11,146 nt of DNA from an uncultured Clostridia bacterium (GTDB taxonomy: Bacteria; Bacillota; Clostridia; Oscillospirales; Oscillospiraceae): the NCBI GenBank assembly GCA_947167725.1, contig CAMVJF010000038.1, positions 1 through 11,146 of the forward strand, in the 5' to 3' direction. Positions 4,680-11,146 of the stretch are shown here, in pieces (position 1 is the first letter of the stretch; the number at the start of each line of letters is the position of its first letter). Made by a program: the position numbers and the translations under genes. Under the pieces are notes generated by a model that worked only from the letters and a program-made list of their open reading frames with translations, did no database searches and was not told where the DNA came from.

Positions 4680-5992
4680 CAGCCGTATACGTCGTTGGTG
4701 TCGACGAGCATGACCTCGACCTCGAAGATCTCGCCGTCGCGCAGGATCGTGAAGCGCATCGTGTCGCCGACGGACAGCGCTTCCTTCATCGCCTTGAGCT
4801 CGTCGGTCGTGCTGATCTCGACGCCGTTCACCTTCAGGATGAAGTCGCCTTTCTTCAAGCCCTTTTCCAGCGCGTCGGAGCCCTCCGCGACCTCGACGAT
4901 ATACAGTCCGCCGGACGCGGGGATCTTGTCGCCATAGCGCTCGCGCGCCGCCTCCGGGATCTCGCCGACGGTGATGCCGATGGAGGTGCGGCCGCGGACC
5001 TCTCCTTCCGTGATGATGGCGTTGATGATCTTTGCCACGGTGTCCGAAGGGATGGCGAAGCCGATGCCCTCGATGCTGGAATAGGACGACATCATCTTCA
5101 TGTTCGTGATGCCGATGACCTGGCCGTACATGTTCAGCAGCGGGCCGCCGGAGTTGCCTTCGTTGATGGCGGTGTTGGTCTGCAGGAGCGTCATGCTGTG
5201 GCCCTTGTAGTTGATGCCGCGCTCGATGGCGGAGATGATGCCGTCGGTCAGCGTCAGCCGGAACTGCTCGCCCAGCGGGTTGCCGATAGCGGCCACGCGG
5301 TCGCCGACCTCGAGTGTCGCGCTCTCGCCGAATACCGCGGGCACGAGGCCCTTCGCCTCGATCTTCAAAACGGCAATGTCGCTGATGGAGTCGGCCCCGA
5401 CGAGCTTCGCCTCGAAAACCTCGTCGTCGCCCAGCGTCACGGTCGCGCGGTCGCAGCTCGCGATCACGTGCGTGTTCGTCAGGATCAGGCCGTCCTCAGA
5501 CAGGACGATGCCGGTGCCCCAGCTGTAGCTCGTTTTCCCGTTCTTGTAGCCGGAGATCGCCACGATGCTCTGCGCGCAGCGGCGATAGAGCTCCTGAAGG
5601 CTCAGCTCCTCGCCCGCGGGAGCGAGCGTGCAGCTGAAGCTTTTCGGAAGCGCGGCGCGCTCGATGTTGATGACGGTCTTTTCGTTGTCGGTCCCGGTAT
5701 AGAAGCTGTCAAAAAAGTCGCGGAAATCATCCGGGAGCGTGTCGTCGTCATCCTTTTCGGGCGGGAGGATGTATTGGCCGAAGGGGGAGCTCCCGCCCGC
5801 GCCGGGCTTCGTCTCGGCGCTCTTGTTCGGGAAGAGCAGCGACGAGCTGATAATCAGCCCCAGCACGATCACGGCGGCGATCAGCGCCCGCAGCCAGACG
5901 CGGCTTTTCTTTTTCTTTTTTGTCTCGACCGGCGCGTCCTGCCGCAGCGGGGCGTACCAACTGTCGCTTTCGCTGACATACCAATTACTCAT
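4679..5992 (-). CDS. htrA: HtrA/DegP-type membrane-anchored serine protease with PDZ domain
   Basis: The 437-residue protein has a cytoplasmic N-terminus with a KKKKK stretch (25-29), one membrane helix (about 34-54), an acidic linker (about 55-105), an S1C trypsin-like domain (about 130-330) and one C-terminal PDZ domain (about 335-430). The catalytic triad is intact: H175 in TNTHVI, D205 in SDIAVLKI and S281 in EGNSGGPLL. HtrA proteases act outside the membrane, degrading or remodelling misfolded exported proteins. Only one PDZ is present, as in Firmicute HtrA and unlike E. coli DegP. The start ATG at 5992 follows GAAGG and lies 21 nt after the kinase stop, so it is the third gene of a regulator-kinase-protease operon. 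Co-transcription with the sensor suggests that protease output responds to envelope or secretion stress. The gene ends at the hairpin 4640-4675. Confidence 0.93.
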   Translation of the reverse strand: MSNWYVSESDSWYAPLRQDAPVETKKKKKSRVWLRALIAAVIVLGLIISSSLLFPNKSAETKPGAGGSSPFGQYILPPEKDDDDTLPDDFRDFFDSFYTGTDNEKTVINIERAALPKSFSCTLAPAGEELSLQELYRRCAQSIVAISGYKNGKTSYSWGTGIVLSEDGLILTNTHVIASCDRATVTLGDDEVFEAKLVGADSISDIAVLKIEAKGLVPAVFGESATLEVGDRVAAIGNPLGEQFRLTLTDGIISAIERGINYKGHSMTLLQTNTAINEGNSGGPLLNMYGQVIGITNMKMMSSYSSIEGIGFAIPSDTVAKIINAIITEGEVRGRTSIGITVGEIPEAARERYGDKIPASGGLYIVEVAEGSDALEKGLKKGDFILKVNGVEISTTDELKAMKEALSVGDTMRFTILRDGEIFEVEVMLVDTNDVYG

Positions 5993-6013
5993 TTTGTCTG
6001 ACCTTCGTTTCTC

Positions 6014-7438
6014 TTATTCCGCCAGCGGGAGCGTAAAGACGAATTCCGTCATCCCGTCCTCGCTCTTGACGGCGATGTCCTCATCGTGGCTGTTGATGAT
6101 CTGTTTGACCAGATACAGGCCCAGTCCCACGCCCGATTTGTCGAGGCTGCGGGAACGGTCCGATTTGTGGAAGCGGTCGAAAATAAAGGGAAGATCGTCC
6201 TGCGGGATCGTCTCTCCCTTGTCCTTGACGGAGACATAGGCCTTTCCGTCGGATTTATACAGACGGATCGTGATGCAGCTCCCCGGCTCGGCAAACTTCA
6301 CGGCGTTGTCGATCAGGTTGTAGATCACCTGCGTGATGCCGTCGCGGTCCGCGCGCACCAGGAGGTGCTTGTCCGGGAGCTGGGGATCGACGTCGAGCCC
6401 CTTCTTCGTCGCGCGGCTCTCAAAGCTCAGCATGGTCTGCATAATGAGCTCCGTCAGGTCGAAGACCGTACGCTTGGAGGGATCGGCCGCATTGCTGCGC
6501 ATGCGGGAAACGTCCAGCATCTCGCGCACGAGACGCGAAAGCCGCTTGGTCTCGTCGCTGATGGAACGGAGATATTTTTTCTCCTCCTCCGGCGGGATCG
6601 TGCCGTCCAGGATGCCGTCGGCAAAGCCGGAGATCGTCGTCATCGGCGTGCGCAGCTCGTGGGAAATGTTCGCGATGAACTCGCTGCGCCGCTCCTCCGC
6701 CGTCTCCAGCGAGTCGGCCATCTTGTTGAAGGATTCGATCAGCGCGCCCATCTCGTCGGTAGGGTCCTCCACCTGGCGCACGCGCACGGAGAAGTCTCCC
6801 CGTGCGAACTTGCGCGAGGCGGCGGCCATCTCGTCGAGGGGGCGGGCCATCCGCTTGGAATAGACGAGACTGATGATCAGCGCAAGCGTGAACACGCCGA
6901 TCGCCACGAGCGCCGCCACGCCGAGGAAGGTCTCCCACGCACCGAACATGTTCGCCGACACGGAGGTCACGAAGGCGTAGCCGATCACCGCGCCGCTCGG
7001 CTCCTCGATCGGATGGGCGACAACATAGTGCTTGTCCGGATAGAGCGTGCCGAGCGTGGAAAAGTCGCGGTAGCCGCCCTCCTGTGCAAGCTGCGCCGCA
7101 ACCTCGTCCGGCAGCGTTTTGCCGATGTGATCGCAGCTCAGACGCTTGTCCGAGCAGCAGACGATCTCGCCGCCGGCGTCGGTGATGAAGATATGGTTGC
7201 CGGTGCTGTTGGCGATCGTCGAGAGGTTCATGCTCAGCGACCAGGAGTGCAGCCCGTCATGGCCGGACATGGCCGAGGCGATGCGCGCGGCCTCCGCGGC
7301 GCTCGACTCCATCGTGGTCTGGTAGTCGTTGATCACATAGCTGCGCGCGATCCCGATGAAAGCGATCGTCGTCAGCAGGAAGCTCACCGTTACCAGCGTG
7401 GCCGTCGCGACAAAGTTTCGCAGATAGACGCTTTTCAT
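6014..7438 (-). CDS. Membrane sensor histidine kinase with HAMP domain
   Basis: The 474-residue protein has an N-terminal helix (about 10-32), an extracytoplasmic sensor region (about 33-168), a second helix (about 169-192), a HAMP domain (about 193-246), a dimerisation domain with the H-box FIANISHELRTP (phospho-acceptor H260), and an ATP-binding domain with N-box NLIDNAVKF (374-382), F-box FIFDRFHK (418-425) and G2 box GVGLGLYLV (436-444). The G1 box reads DKGETIP, lacking the second glycine of the usual D-x-G-x-G. Architecture matches PhoR/CssS-type kinases. The sensor region has CCSDKRLSC with paired cysteines near 94-102. Its ATG overlaps the regulator stop as TAATG, so translation of the two is probably coupled. 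The ligand is not readable. Confidence 0.93.
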   Translation of the reverse strand: MKSVYLRNFVATATLVTVSFLLTTIAFIGIARSYVINDYQTTMESSAAEAARIASAMSGHDGLHSWSLSMNLSTIANSTGNHIFITDAGGEIVCCSDKRLSCDHIGKTLPDEVAAQLAQEGGYRDFSTLGTLYPDKHYVVAHPIEEPSGAVIGYAFVTSVSANMFGAWETFLGVAALVAIGVFTLALIISLVYSKRMARPLDEMAAASRKFARGDFSVRVRQVEDPTDEMGALIESFNKMADSLETAEERRSEFIANISHELRTPMTTISGFADGILDGTIPPEEEKKYLRSISDETKRLSRLVREMLDVSRMRSNAADPSKRTVFDLTELIMQTMLSFESRATKKGLDVDPQLPDKHLLVRADRDGITQVIYNLIDNAVKFAEPGSCITIRLYKSDGKAYVSVKDKGETIPQDDLPFIFDRFHKSDRSRSLDKSGVGLGLYLVKQIINSHDEDIAVKSEDGMTEFVFTLPLAE

Positions 7439-8121
7439 TACTCCGTCACTTCAAACTTGTAGCCCACGCCCCAGACGGTCTTGAGGCACCACTTGTCCGA
7501 GACGCCCTCGAGCTTCTCCCGCAGGCGCTTGATGTGCACGTCGACGGTGCGCGAGTCGCCGAAATAGTCAAAGCCCCAGACCTCGTCGAGGAGCTGGTTG
7601 CGCGTAAATACGCGGTTCGGCGAGGCGGCGAGGTGGAACAGCAGCTCCATCTCCTTCGGCGGGGTATCGATCTTTTTGCCGTCGACGATCAGCTCGTAGG
7701 AGTCGAGGTTGATCGTCAGCTTGTCGAAGCTCAGCTTCTTCTCCATCGGCGTCTCGCCGTCCTTGCGGCGCATGACGGCGTGGATGCGGGCGATGAGCTC
7801 CTTGATCTCGAAGGGCTTGGTCACGTAGTCGTCCGCGCCCATTTCCAGACCGTTGACCTTGTCCCCGGTCTCGCCCTTGGCGGTGAGCATGATGATCGGC
7901 ACAGCGGATTTCTTGCGGATGTCGCGGCAGATCTGCCAGCCGTCCTTGACGGGCAGCATGATGTCCAGCAGCACCACGTCGGGCTGGAAGAGATCGAAGC
8001 TGCTCTCAGCCTTGCCGCCGTCCGATGCGATCATCACATCAAAGCCGTCCTTGCCCAGATAAAGGCGCAGGAGCTCGGCAATATTGCCGTCGTCCTCCAC
8101 AACAAGCGCGCGTTTGCTCAT
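7438..8121 (-). CDS. OmpR/PhoB-family response regulator
   Basis: The 227-residue protein has a receiver domain (1-118) with acidic pocket D10/D11, phospho-acceptor D53 in LLDIMLP, T80 and K102, then a winged-helix DNA-binding domain (about 130-225) with the recognition region DSRTVDVHIKRLREKLE and the terminal hairpin VWGVGYKFE. The start at 8121 is chosen over the in-frame ATG at 8190 because GAGGAGG lies just upstream of it and the longer form would read through promoter sequence. The stop overlaps the kinase start by one base. It is the first gene of the regulator-kinase-HtrA operon. Upstream, TTAACA and TTAACC 11 bp apart suggest that it binds its own promoter. Targets beyond this operon are unknown. 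Confidence 0.95.
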   Translation of the reverse strand: MSKRALVVEDDGNIAELLRLYLGKDGFDVMIASDGGKAESSFDLFQPDVVLLDIMLPVKDGWQICRDIRKKSAVPIIMLTAKGETGDKVNGLEMGADDYVTKPFEIKELIARIHAVMRRKDGETPMEKKLSFDKLTINLDSYELIVDGKKIDTPPKEMELLFHLAASPNRVFTRNQLLDEVWGFDYFGDSRTVDVHIKRLREKLEGVSDKWCLKTVWGVGYKFEVTE

Positions 8122-8166
8122 GGTCGTTCCTCCTCTTTCCGCTCCGGTTCGTTTTATTATAGTACG

Positions 8167-8208
8167 ATTATAACGCGGAGGAAAGAGCAAAGGTTAAAAA
8201 AGTGTTAA
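8167..8208 (-). promoter_or_regulatory. Promoter with PhoP/PhoB-like direct repeats upstream of the regulator operon
   Basis: On the minus strand TTAACA (8203-8208) and TTAACC (8192-8197) are separated by 5 nt, an 11-bp repeat period. The downstream repeat lies 19 nt before TATAAT (8167-8172), about where the -35 should be. A second TATAAT lies at 8156-8161. This matches how OmpR-family regulators such as B. subtilis PhoP bind (TTAACA-like hexamers about 11 bp apart). The upstream hexamer overlaps the stop codon of the glycosyltransferase gene (8205-8207). Confidence 0.6.
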
Positions 8209-9482
8209 ATTCCCCCTTGTTTCTCCCGCTTTTGCAGCGCCGTACGGACGCTTTCCGCGCGGCGGAGCCAGTCGGCGGCGTGCGCCTCTTCCCGCTCCCG
8301 CGCGAGATAGTCCGCATCCCGCGCGAGCGCGAGCGCGCGCTCGACGCAGCGCACGTAATCCCGCGGCGTCGAGGCGATCAGCACGCTCTCGCAGCGGCGG
8401 CACTCGGCGACGTCGCCCGCGACGACGGGCCGGCCGAGCGCGAGATATTCAAAGAGCTTTACCGGGCTCGCCGCGTCGCCCACCGCTCCTTTCCGGAAGG
8501 GGATCAGCAGCACATCGCAGCGAGCGGCGTAGGCCGGGAGCGTCTCGTACGGCCGCGGGCCGAGGAAAAAGACGTTCTCACGCCCCGCGAGCTCCGCATC
8601 GAAGGAGCCGTCATAGCGCACGCCGAAGAGCACGAGATCGAAACGTCCGTCCGCGGCGAGCGTCCGCAGCGCCTCGTAGTCGAGCCAGCGCGCGAGCGCG
8701 CCGTAAAAGCCGAGCCGCGGTCTGCCCCGGCGCAGAAGCGAACGGAACTCCTCGTCCTCCGGGCAGGGCATGGGACGGGAAAAGCGCGCAAAGTCCACGC
8801 CGTTCTCCGCGAGCACGGCGCCCCCCGGCCCCCGTCTTCTCTCCGCGTCGCGCCGCAGCGCGAGAGACGAGGCGATCACGACGGCATCCTTCCGCGCCAT
8901 CGCATAGCGGTAGAGCGCGAGCGTTGCGCGCGGCGGCGCCTTGCTCGCGCTGATCTCGCCGCTGATCTCGTCGATGTAGTCGTAGAGCAGCGTCCAGCCG
9001 CGCGCGGCATAGCGCCGCACGAGCCGGAGCGGGATCCGGCTCTCCGGCGAGGCGAGCTGCAGGTAGCGCGGCAGGCCGCTCCTCACGGCCGCGCGCTCGA
9101 TCCCGCGCCGAAGGCCGGGGCAGCGGAGATTGACGAGCCACAGCCCCTCGCCCATCTTTTCGGCGCCGCGCAGACGGTCCCGGGGCGGGACCGCCTCATA
9201 GAGCACGAGACAGCCGCAGCGCCCCATCGCGCGGGCGAGCTGCTGCGGCCGCTGGAACAGCGGCGTGTGCCAGCCGAAGCTGCCGCGCCGCAGCACGACG
9301 CGCTCGCAGCGTCCGGAGCGGAGCTCCCGCTCCAGTGCGCGCAGGATCTCCCGGCTCCCGGCGCGGCCCGGGCCGAGCGCGGACGACGCCGCGCCGCGCA
9401 GATAGTCCGCGAGCAGCCGCAGCGTGCCGCGCAGGCCGTATTTGTCCCGCAGGTTTTTCAGTTTTTCCAGCGCTTCTCCCAT
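8205..9482 (-). CDS. Glycosyltransferase, GT-B fold, family 4-like
   Basis: The 425-residue protein has the features of this group of glycosyltransferases: WHTPLFQRPQQLA at residues 71-83 in the acceptor-binding half, ENGVDFARF at 226-234 between the halves, GFYGALARWLDYE at 258-270, a glycine turn FLGPRPYETLPAYAARCDVLLIPF near 306-329 and the donor-binding KLFEYLALGRPVV at 342-354 with E345. Such enzymes transfer a sugar from a nucleotide donor to a surface polysaccharide or glycolipid. No signal peptide is seen, so it is cytoplasmic or peripheral to the membrane. It is very GC- and arginine-rich. The ATG at 9482 lacks a clear Shine-Dalgarno sequence (only AAAGAA precedes it). No other start exists between it and the upstream in-frame stop. 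A TATAAA at 9515-9520 is a possible -10. It stands alone, outside any polysaccharide cluster in this window. Confidence 0.85.
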   Translation of the reverse strand: MGEALEKLKNLRDKYGLRGTLRLLADYLRGAASSALGPGRAGSREILRALERELRSGRCERVVLRRGSFGWHTPLFQRPQQLARAMGRCGCLVLYEAVPPRDRLRGAEKMGEGLWLVNLRCPGLRRGIERAAVRSGLPRYLQLASPESRIPLRLVRRYAARGWTLLYDYIDEISGEISASKAPPRATLALYRYAMARKDAVVIASSLALRRDAERRRGPGGAVLAENGVDFARFSRPMPCPEDEEFRSLLRRGRPRLGFYGALARWLDYEALRTLAADGRFDLVLFGVRYDGSFDAELAGRENVFFLGPRPYETLPAYAARCDVLLIPFRKGAVGDAASPVKLFEYLALGRPVVAGDVAECRRCESVLIASTPRDYVRCVERALALARDADYLAREREEAHAADWLRRAESVRTALQKREKQGGI

Positions 9483-9530
9483 TTCTTTGAGATTATCGGT
9501 CTGCGCGGGCGGTCTTTATACCTTTGCGAT

Positions 9531-9560
9531 GTATGTCACGCGTGCGCGGCGGACACAATA
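9531..9560 (+). promoter_or_regulatory. Possible forespore (sigma-G/F type) promoter of ypeB
   Basis: GTATG (9531-9535) and CACAATA (9554-9560) are 18 nt apart. Sigma-G promoters in B. subtilis have GHATR-like -35 and CATNHTA-like -10 elements at this spacing; the -35 fits and the -10 matches six of seven. Against it, the start point would fall near 9567, inside the ribosome binding site region, leaving a very short leader. A CACGCGTG palindrome lies between the boxes at 9537-9544. Confidence 0.4.
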
Positions 9561-9579
9561 AGCGGAGAGGTGATGTTGT

Positions 9580-10827
9580 TTGAATCCCAGGATCTTAAGA
9601 AAGCTGCGCCGCGTGGGACTCGTCTATGCCGCCGCGGCGATCGTGACGCTCTCGCTGCTCGCCGCGATCCATTACGCGCGCCTCGGCAGCTTCCGAACGG
9701 CGGCGCGCTACAGCAATGAACTGAGCTTCGAGCAGAGCGCGGCGGCGGTCGGCGCGCTGGCGGACACGCTGAAAAAGAGCCGCTACGCCACGGGCGATCT
9801 CTGCCGCTCGCTCTCCTCCGAAGCATACGCGGAAGCCTGCGCGGCTAAGGCCGCGCTCGCGACGCTCCCCTTCTCCACCGTGGAAATGGAGCGGACGGAC
9901 CGCTTTCTCGGCACCGCGCTCGACTTCGTTCACGGCCTGTGCGCCGGGAGCGGCGAATTCTCCGACGAGGTGCGCGAGGATATCCTCCGGCTGTCCGACG
10001 CGGCCTCCGGGTACAGCGCGATGCTCCTCGAGATGCGCGACGCGCTCGCGCGCGGCGAGCTCGAGATGGATAGCCGCGAAAAGCGTCTGCGAAACGTCAT
10101 GCCGCATGAGGAGCAAAAGCTGCTCAGCGCCGTTTTCTGGGAGGCCGAGCAGAACTTCCCCCTCCTCGGCGAGCTGCGCAGCTACACGGTCGCAGAGGCT
10201 CCCGCCGCATCGTCGGCGAGCGCCGACAGCTCCGCGGCGCGCTCTGCGGCGGCAAAGCTGCTGGGCGTCTCGGAGGATGTTCTGCGGGAGGAGTACCGCT
10301 ATGCCGACGGCTCCTGTGCCTTCAACCGAGGCAGCGTGCTCGTGCGCGCCGACGACGAGCGCGTGCTCGAACTGCGCGATTCCCGTCTTGTCTCCTCCGG
10401 CGACGTGAGCGACAAGCGCGCCGCGGAAAAGGCGCGGGATTTCCTCGCCGCGGCGGGCTATGAGGACATGTCGGAGAGCGGCAGGACGCGGGAGGGGAAC
10501 GTGCTGACGCTGCACTTCCTCGCCAGGGCGGGCGACGCGCTGTGTACGGACTGTGCCGCCGAGGTCGGCGTCGCGCTGGACAACTGCGCGGTCGTCTCCT
10601 TCCGCGCGCCGGAGCGTATGCCGGAGGGCGCATGGAGCTGGCCGCTCGACCCGGAGGCGGCGAAGGCCGCGCTGCCCGACGCGCTGTCGGTGCTCGGGCA
10701 GAGAAAGCTCGTCTCCGGAGGGCTGCCCTGTTATGAATACCGCTGCGTCGACGGCGAGCGGCAGGTCCGCATCCTTGTCGACGCGCAGTACGGCCGCGAG
10801 CTCGGGATCGAGATCGAGCGGCGGTAG
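9580..10827 (+). CDS. ypeB: Germination protein YpeB
   Basis: The 415-residue protein has a basic N-terminus, one membrane helix (about 13-31), a long helical region (about 40-200), an alanine/serine linker (about 207-225) and a C-terminal part (226-415) made of PepSY-like units. This order is that of YpeB, which holds and stabilises the cortex-lytic enzyme SleB in the spore. Recognisable family features include RYxNELSF-like and FWEAEQNFP (186-194) segments. The start is TTG at 9580: GAGAGGTG ends 7 nt upstream, and the first in-frame ATG is not reached until residue 103, after the membrane helix. The ATG at 9573 is out of frame. sleB, the usual neighbour, is absent here. The divergent neighbour is a glycosyltransferase. 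The gene converges on lepA through the terminator at 10903-10941. A possible forespore promoter lies just upstream. Confidence 0.85.
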   Translation: MNPRILRKLRRVGLVYAAAAIVTLSLLAAIHYARLGSFRTAARYSNELSFEQSAAAVGALADTLKKSRYATGDLCRSLSSEAYAEACAAKAALATLPFSTVEMERTDRFLGTALDFVHGLCAGSGEFSDEVREDILRLSDAASGYSAMLLEMRDALARGELEMDSREKRLRNVMPHEEQKLLSAVFWEAEQNFPLLGELRSYTVAEAPAASSASADSSAARSAAAKLLGVSEDVLREEYRYADGSCAFNRGSVLVRADDERVLELRDSRLVSSGDVSDKRAAEKARDFLAAAGYEDMSESGRTREGNVLTLHFLARAGDALCTDCAAEVGVALDNCAVVSFRAPERMPEGAWSWPLDPEAAKAALPDALSVLGQRKLVSGGLPCYEYRCVDGERQVRILVDAQYGRELGIEIERR

Positions 10828-10902
10828 CGCCGCGCCCGGTATGGCGCGCAGGCCGATCCCCGTTTTCCGTTCAGGCAGGACGCTCTTCCCCGACGGCATC
10901 CG

Positions 10903-10941
10903 AAACGCCCCCTTCTGCACGAGGCGGAAGGGGGCGTTTTT
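10903..10941. terminator. Bidirectional terminator between ypeB and lepA
   Basis: CGCCCCCTTC (10906-10915) pairs with GAAGGGGGCG (10927-10936), flanked by AAA on the left and TTTTT (10937-10941) on the right. It lies 75 nt after the ypeB stop and 18 nt beyond the lepA stop, and can serve both converging transcripts. Confidence 0.88.
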
Positions 10942-10959
10942 CGTTGTCGGATTCCTTGT

Positions 10960-11146
10960 TCACTCGTCCAGCTTGAGGACGGCAAGAAAGGCCTCGGTCG
11001 GGATCTGCACCGTCCCGAGCTGGCGCATCTTCTTCTTTCCTTCCTTCTGCTTCTCCAGCAGCTTCTTCTTGCGCGTGATGTCGCCGCCGTAGCACTTGGC
11101 CAGCACGTCCTTGCGCAGCGCCTTGACGGTCTCCCGCGCGATGATC
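10960..11146 (-). CDS. lepA: Elongation factor 4 (LepA), C-terminal fragment cut by the window edge
   Basis: Only the last 61 codons and the stop are in the window; the gene continues to the right. The sequence IIARETVKALRKDVLAKCYG, then GDITRKKKLLEKQKEGKKK and ending in PTEAFLAVLKLDE, is the highly conserved C-terminal domain of LepA. LepA is a ribosome-associated translational GTPase found in nearly all bacteria. The basic KKKLLEKQKEGKKK run is the family's tRNA/ribosome-contacting tail region. The fragment appears intact, with no frameshift, and ends at the usual point. The terminator at 10903-10941 follows. The GTPase domain lies outside the window. Confidence 0.97.
   Translation of the reverse strand, partial: IIARETVKALRKDVLAKCYGGDITRKKKLLEKQKEGKKKMRQLGTVQIPTEAFLAVLKLDE

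Noticed and set aside
4604..6001. 465-codon open frame on the plus strand
   Set aside because: It lies antisense to the HtrA protease, whose catalytic motifs are clear. Its product is a low-complexity mix of R, A, D and V without recognisable domains, as expected for a GC-rich shadow frame.
6086..7462. 458-codon open frame on the plus strand
   Set aside because: It is antisense to the sensor kinase with all its conserved boxes, with no plausible start signal or family features.
8122..8190. Longer N-terminus for the response regulator
   Set aside because: The extension would begin near the -10 boxes, and receiver domains start at MSKRALVVED; a strong GAGGAGG precedes 8121.
8202..9719. 505-codon open frame on the plus strand, longer than the glycosyltransferase opposite
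   Set aside because: Its product is arginine/alanine-rich without domain signatures, runs into the ypeB start in another frame, and the minus strand carries clear glycosyltransferase motifs.
9595..10920. 441-codon open frame on the minus strand
   Set aside because: It is antisense to ypeB and extends through its terminator, with no recognisable domain.

Overview
The window looks like chromosomal DNA from a GC-rich, endospore-forming member of the Clostridia, possibly an Oscillospirales-type gut Firmicute. The evidence is a YpeB germination protein, strong AGGAGG-type ribosome binding sites, many GC-rich intrinsic terminators, and Firmicute-style families (DUF4342, an OmpR-type regulator with its kinase beside an HtrA protease). 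The lineage is inferred; no rRNA is present.

Layout, left to right. Positions 1-139 hold the tail of an upstream transcript with its terminator and a 5' leader hairpin. Position 140 starts a YhhN-family membrane protein (+). It converges, through a shared bidirectional terminator (871-912), on a minus-strand two-gene operon: a small anchored or secreted protein (1819-2124) and a metallo-beta-lactamase-fold hydrolase (921-1802), read from a good promoter at 2211-2239. Positions 2240-2457 are a gene-free array of short hairpins joined by TGATAT/ATATCA spacers and ending in a 21-bp perfect hairpin. A visibly less GC-rich uridine phosphorylase-family gene (2543-3310, -) follows, then a tRNA-Val(CAC) gene (3446-3522, -) with its own promoter and terminator. 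The hairpins on either side of the phosphorylase gene share an exact 16-nt stretch.

Positions 3616-4586 hold two small plus-strand genes, each with a promoter: a 74-residue cysteine-containing protein of unknown function and a DUF4342 protein. Two terminator hairpins follow. Positions 4679-8121 (-) form a tight operon of response regulator, sensor kinase and membrane-anchored HtrA-type protease, which reads as an envelope or secretion stress module. Its promoter carries two TTAAC-type repeats 11 bp apart, as expected for PhoP/PhoB-like autoregulation, and overlaps the stop codon of the glycosyltransferase gene upstream (8205-9482, -). Divergently, a ypeB gene (9580-10827, +) uses a TTG start and a possible forespore sigma-factor promoter; no sleB lies beside it. 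It converges on the 3' end of lepA (10960 to the window edge, -).

Most of the window is ordinary core genome. The least explained parts are the hairpin array, the phosphorylase gene between related hairpins next to the tRNA, the His-to-Asn change in the hydrolase metal motif, and the four-cysteine miniprotein behind a structured leader. I see no mobile-element enzyme, CRISPR array, defence system or biosynthetic cluster.
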